Shown here one piece after another: positions 59,801 through 64,000 of a DNA stretch of 64,000 bases (positions within the stretch are counted from its first letter, which is position 1; each line of letters opens with the position of its first letter). This DNA is from Lactifluus volemus (taxonomy: Eukaryota > Basidiomycota > Agaricomycetes > Russulales > Russulaceae). The notes beneath the pieces are model-generated. The model was not told where the DNA came from and ran no database searches. It saw only the letters and a list, made by a program, of their open reading frames with translations. Location of the stretch: NCBI GenBank assembly GCA_022376515.1, contig WTXI01000010.1, positions 949,589-1,013,588 of the forward strand, written 5' to 3'. The translations under genes were made by a program, and so were the position numbers.

Positions 59801-62348
59801 ACCTTCGGTCATTGTTCGAGAACAAATTTCTATTTTGGCTAGAAGTCCTCAGCGTCACGAGTAGTGTGAGCCTTGCTTCACCGGCATTGTCATCTCTGAA
59901 GACCTGGTTGCGATCTGACCAGCAGAAGGTACGTACAACTTGCATTTGAATATGACAAGTAGTGACCATCGTGAAAAGTTGCAACCTCCTTCCCGAACTG
60001 AGGTGGAGAATTTATTGGCAGTAGTGAATGATGCGTCCTCGTTTGTGCGGTATTTCGGGATGGCAATTGCAAGAAGTGCTCCACATATCTATGTCTCTGC
60101 TTTGCCTTTCGCGCCAGCCTCTTCCCACATCTTGAAGAACTACATTCACCTATTTCCTCATACATTGTCGTTGGAACGAGGGCAGCTCCTTCATTGGCCA
60201 ACATTGGAAATGACTATTCCAGCACATGACGATTCAATCGACTCTATCTCAATCTCACCAGATGGGCAGCGGATAGTCTCAGCCTCGCGAGACCGCACGA
60301 TTCGGGTGTGGGATGCCACAACGGGACATCTCGTGGCGGGCCCATTTACTGGACACACCGGTGATGTTATGTCTGTTGCATTCTCGCCAGACGGACAGCA
60401 TGTTGCCTCGGCCTCTCACGATCGCACGATTCGTGTGTGGGACGCAACAACAGGGGATGTCGTCGCAGGCCCGTTTGTTGGACACACCGATTGGGTCAGA
60501 TCCATTTCATTCTCACCTAATGGACAGCAAATTGCATCGGCCTCGGCTGATCGCACGATCCGCGTCTGGGATGCTTCAACAGGGGAGGTTGTAGTTGGCC
60601 GGTTTACCGGACACACTGGTGGTATTCAATCTGTTGCATTCTCTCCAGACGGTCGACTCATTGCCTCGGCTTCTGACGATCGCACGATTCGCGTGTGGGA
60701 TGCCACAACGGGGGAGCTCATAGTGGACCCATTTACTGGACACACCAGTAGTGTGATTTTTCTTTCATACTCACCGGACGGACGTCGCATCGCCTCAGCA
60801 TCGGACGATCACACAGTTCGTGTATGGGACGCCACGACCGGACAGCTCGTAATGGACCCATTCACTAGGCACACCGCCGGTGTCTGCTCTGTTGCATTCT
60901 CACCAGATGGGCAGCGTATTGCCTCGGGCTCACAGGATCTCGTCATTCTCATGTGGGACGCCACAAATGGAGAGGTTGTAGCAGGCCCATTTACTGGACA
61001 CACAGGTTCGGTACTTTCTGTCGTGTTCTCACAAGATGGGCAGCGCATTGCCTCTGGCTCTGGAGATCACACAATTCGTGTGTGGGATGCCACAGCAACA
61101 ACACAGTTCGTGGATGGTCCGTTTACTGGACACACCGATTCAGTCAGATGTGTTGCATTTTCACCAGATGGGCAGTACATCGCCTCGTCCTCATCGGATC
61201 ACACGATTTGCGTGTGGTATGCAGCAACGGGAGAGGTGATAGCTGGCCCATTTACTGGACACACAGATTGGGTCAGATCTATTGCATTCTCGCCAGACGG
61301 GCGTCGCATCGCGTCTGGCTCGGACGATCGCACGATTCGTGTTTGGGATGCCGCAACAGGAGATGTCGTAGCCGGCCCGTTCACTGGACACACAGATTGG
61401 ATTTTTTCTGTTGTATTTTCTCCAGATGGGCAGTGCATTGCTTCGGCCGCATCAGATAGAACAATTCGCGTGTGGGATGCTGCGACGGGAGAAGTCATGG
61501 CAGGTCCTTTTACTGGACACGCCAATGCCGTCAACTCTATTACCTTTTCACGGGATGGGCAGCGCGTTGCCTCGGGCTCGGACGATCACACGATTCGTGT
61601 GTGGGATGCTGCAACAGGAGATGTTGTGGCGGGCCCATTTACTGGACACACAGAGTTGGTCTTTTCTGTTTCATTTTCACCAGAAGGGCGGCGCATCGCC
61701 TCGGCCTCGGACGATCACACGATTCGTGTTTGGGATGCCCTGACTGGCCAGGTCGTGGCGGGCCCATTTACTGAACACGCTGATGCTGTCAACGCTGTTG
61801 TATTCTCTCCAGATGGACAGCATATCGCCTCGGCCGCGGACGATCGCACAATTCGCATATGGAATGCCGCAACTGGAGAGGTCGTGGGGGGACCGTTTAT
61901 TGGACATACCGAACCAGTCAGATCGGTTGCGTTCTCGCCAGACGGTCGGCGCATTGCTTCGGCGTCGTCAGATCTCACAATTCGCGTATGGGAAGCTACA
62001 GCTGGAGAGCCACCGGTGGGCCTGTCTAGTGGGCACCTCAAATCAGCCTTTTCTGTTGTATCCTCGCCGGATAGGCAGCCCGTTACCTCACCCTCGCGAG
62101 ATCGCACGATTCGTGTCAAGGAAAGGACAAACGCTGAGAAGATCTACCTTGCAGACGAGCTCCCGATCCGTCATGATGGTTGGATGTGCGGAGAAGAGAA
62201 AGAACTTTTCTTATGGATCCCTCAGATTCACCGGCCATATCTTCACAGATCTAATACTGTCTGGATCGTAGGCAAAGATTATACCGAGCTTGATCTCTCA
62301 AACTTTGTACATGGATCAAATTGGGCTACAGTATATGTTAACAAATAG
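56857..62348 (+). CDS. C2-NACHT-WD40 NLR, copy 4 (stop in predicted exon 1)
   Basis: Exons 2-11 are open. NACHT exon 58394-59928, WD40 exon 59979-62348. Here the 50-bp intron between them changes the frame, so the two ORFs only join if GTACGT...GAAAAG is removed, which validates this intron for all copies. P-loop and Walker B are intact; 14 WD40 repeats plus a degenerate one. Exon 1 lacks about 25 bp relative to the other copies and has TAG where copy 2 has TCG (in LISDI), so the start is uncertain. This is the most diverged WD40 set: VPSR-like cap residues change to VGLSSGHLKSAFSVVSS, and the repeat-start pairs include GG, SS, AG, NA, EL, DA and EP. Confidence 0.78.
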
Positions 62349-62839
62349 CAAGACAAATAGAGTACTAGTTGCATGTTGTATGTATGCTATCTTGGAATTA
62401 GCTTGAGTGAGTCTTGTCTGAGCATGGCTTGTAGATTTCGATGGAGAGATTGACAAACGCCGCGTCCCAAACGTAAGGAAAGTTCCTGCATACCCTCTTC
62501 TGATGTTTCTTTGGTTTCTTTTATTCCAAGAGGTCATGGAGGCCATGGTGCTGAGAGGTTTTAAATTTGTATTGTATCCGGAAGTTATCTTGCACTTAGT
62601 ACGGGCTCGAATGCGACATACATAACTGCTGCTTACGATCACTGTAGCATCGACGCTTAGGGTGGCTCCGATTGGTCGTTGACAGCAAGTTTTTGCTTGA
62701 TCGCACACCTCCGATCGAAGCTCCCACGTTGTTACGTCCACCGGACCACGAGGCAAGGGTCGTGTTCTGGGCTGATAGCGAGTTTCAAACACTCCCAAGT
62801 CAGTACTGTATAGCTATCCATGCATGTCAATAGGACCAA

Positions 62840-63932
62840 CGTGGCTCGCGATTTCGGCCCTCCATTCGACGACGCAGATGCGGATACCATCCTCCGGTCT
62901 ATAGACAACTTTGACTTTCGGCGTCTATAGGGTCATCTTGTCCAAAGCGTCCCCCGTATTCAAGGACATGTTCACTTTCCCTCATCCTCCCTGTCCTGGC
63001 CCTTTCGTCAACAACCCTGATGACGACGAAGACGACTTGGACAAAGACATCGACTACAAAGACGGGTTACCTCTCGTCCGACTCCCAGAAAGCAGTGCCA
63101 CACTCTCGATGCTTTTATACGCCATCTACCCCGTCGCGTCCCACAACACGCCGCCGCCGCCGCCAAACTCACGAAGTCAAGAGGAGGACGGATCGCTAGA
63201 CACGCTGACAGAATGCTGGCTTGCAGCGGACAAGTACGAGATCAGCAGTCTACGCGAGACGCTGACGAGCCGGCTTCAGTCTCACCCGCTAATGACGCGT
63301 CAACCGTTTGCGCCTGTTCGGAATCGCCTATTACTTGCGTTCCCAGGCGGTTCTGCAGACCGCTGCGACGCACACGCTGACGCTAGCGCCATTGACGCTC
63401 GATTCGCTCGGACGACACGTCGATTTGGTCCCGTTTATCGCCGTACGACATCTGGTCGAGTATCATCGCGCCTGCGGCTTGACGGCTCGTGAATTTGCGC
63501 TACGCAAGGCGGACGAGGATGGATTCGCAGAGGTGTTTTTACCTGGTTGGTTTGCCTGTCTACCAACGGGAACGTCCGGAGGAGGAGCAAGTCATGGCGT
63601 TTGTAGGGGAGCAGAGATGCCAGTTTGGGAATTTGAGAGAGTCGAGGTTTAGGTTGGAGACGCTCGAGTGGTGGAGAACGTACATGCGTTCGTTTGGCGA
63701 TCGAGTAGGTGAAAGACCGGCGATGAGCGGGACGGCTGCGATGGCGGCATGCGCGAACGAGTGGGAAACGTTGGCGAAAAGGTTGTGCGCGCGTTGTCGG
63801 GGTTATGCTGCGTCGGCCATGGGTGTTGGGCCCATACGATTTTGGCCGAGTTGCTCAAGGCGGAGATCGAGACGAGGTGACGAAAAGCCATTTTATTTAT
63901 CACTGTTGCTACTAACCATGCTTTTCATCTGA
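62840..63932 (+). pseudogene. BTB/POZ-domain protein, type B, unit 4
   Basis: Reads PPFDDADADTILRSIDNFDF, then one extra G (TTTCGGCGTC at about 62918) shifts the frame and gives a stop. The next frame restores [53 protein letters not shown], a CCG expansion (Pro run), [19 protein letters not shown], and then another shift leads to LGRHVDLVPFIAVRHLVEYH and ACGLTAREFALRKADEDGFA. It is the longest continuous BTB copy but still needs two frame corrections. The window ends shortly after it. Confidence 0.72.
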
Positions 63933-64000
63933 CAGGTCCGGTTCGAGCATTATATCTGCCATATGGAATCCTCCATGTTTCCAAGATGATATGATTACGT

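Larger units (their letters stand above)
17670..63950 (+). repeat. Tandem segmental duplication of an NLR plus BTB unit
   Basis: Four head-to-tail units, each with a spacer, an NLR gene and one or two BTB genes. NLR starts are at 18319, 40285, 49454 and about 56857. Similarity covers coding sequence, introns, about 250 bp of upstream DNA and the 3' flank. A spacer segment (TCCAACCAGAGACACGTCGA and following) recurs at 17690-17880, at 48845-49030, and, split by an insertion, at 25141-25174 plus 28612-28760. Unit 1 carries BTB type A, unit 2 types B and A, and units 3 and 4 type B, so the ancestral unit may have been NLR-B-A. Confidence 0.9.

Overview
The window is fungal nuclear DNA. Genes are split by many 42-95 bp GT-AG introns, and the gene content (REG1-like PP1 regulator, VPS25, WLM metalloprotease, RING proteins, NACHT-WD40 NLRs, Agaricomycete-type BTB proteins) points to a basidiomycete. 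Agaricomycetes is likely. A Rhizoctonia/Ceratobasidiaceae-type genome is my best guess from the style of the NLR and BTB families, but the sequence does not prove it.

Layout. (1) 1-17 kb is a mostly conserved gene block: a 5'-truncated DDE-transposase-derived gene, a RING/coiled-coil gene, VPS25 (minus), a second RING/coiled-coil gene (minus), a ubiquitin-like plus WLM metalloprotease gene, about 3.8 kb without a confident gene, a REG1-like gene, and a doubtful small gene. (2) 17.4-64 kb is a tandem array of a duplicated unit made of a C2-NACHT-WD40 NLR gene and one or two BTB/POZ genes. There are four NLR copies, all on the plus strand: copy 1 (18.3-23.8 kb) is full of frameshifts. Copy 2 (40.3-45.8 kb) is open in every exon, and an 11-exon, 1651-aa model fits with all phases matching. 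Copies 3 and 4 are open from exon 2 onward but carry a stop in the predicted first exon. All five recognisable BTB copies look frameshifted, truncated or interrupted. (3) The spacer between NLR copies 1 and 2 is swollen by transposons. One is a 3.4 kb insertion with inverted-repeat ends (25.17-28.61 kb). The other is an 11.06 kb element (28888-39951) that is itself a nest of insertions. Its about 2.56 kb core has 27-bp TIRs and a 7-bp target duplication and carries a 14-3-3 pseudogene that still has an intron. The core was then hit by an antisense, 5'-truncated LINE and by a 5991-bp hAT element with a palindromic 8-bp target duplication. The hAT contains its own multi-exon transposase and a fragment of the nucleoporin gene NIC96. 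A 721-bp foldback element sits inside a BTB gene at 46.1-46.8 kb.

How the parts may work together. Fungal NACHT-WD40 proteins are STAND/NLR receptors known from heterokaryon incompatibility. Here the N-terminal domain is a C2-like domain, and 14 nearly identical WD40 repeats per protein differ at a few positions that could set recognition specificity. The BTB genes travelled with the NLRs through every duplication, which suggests either a functional pair or passive co-duplication; the broken state of the BTB copies favours the latter. Coordinates of exons are my own splice predictions from GT/AG sites and reading frame.
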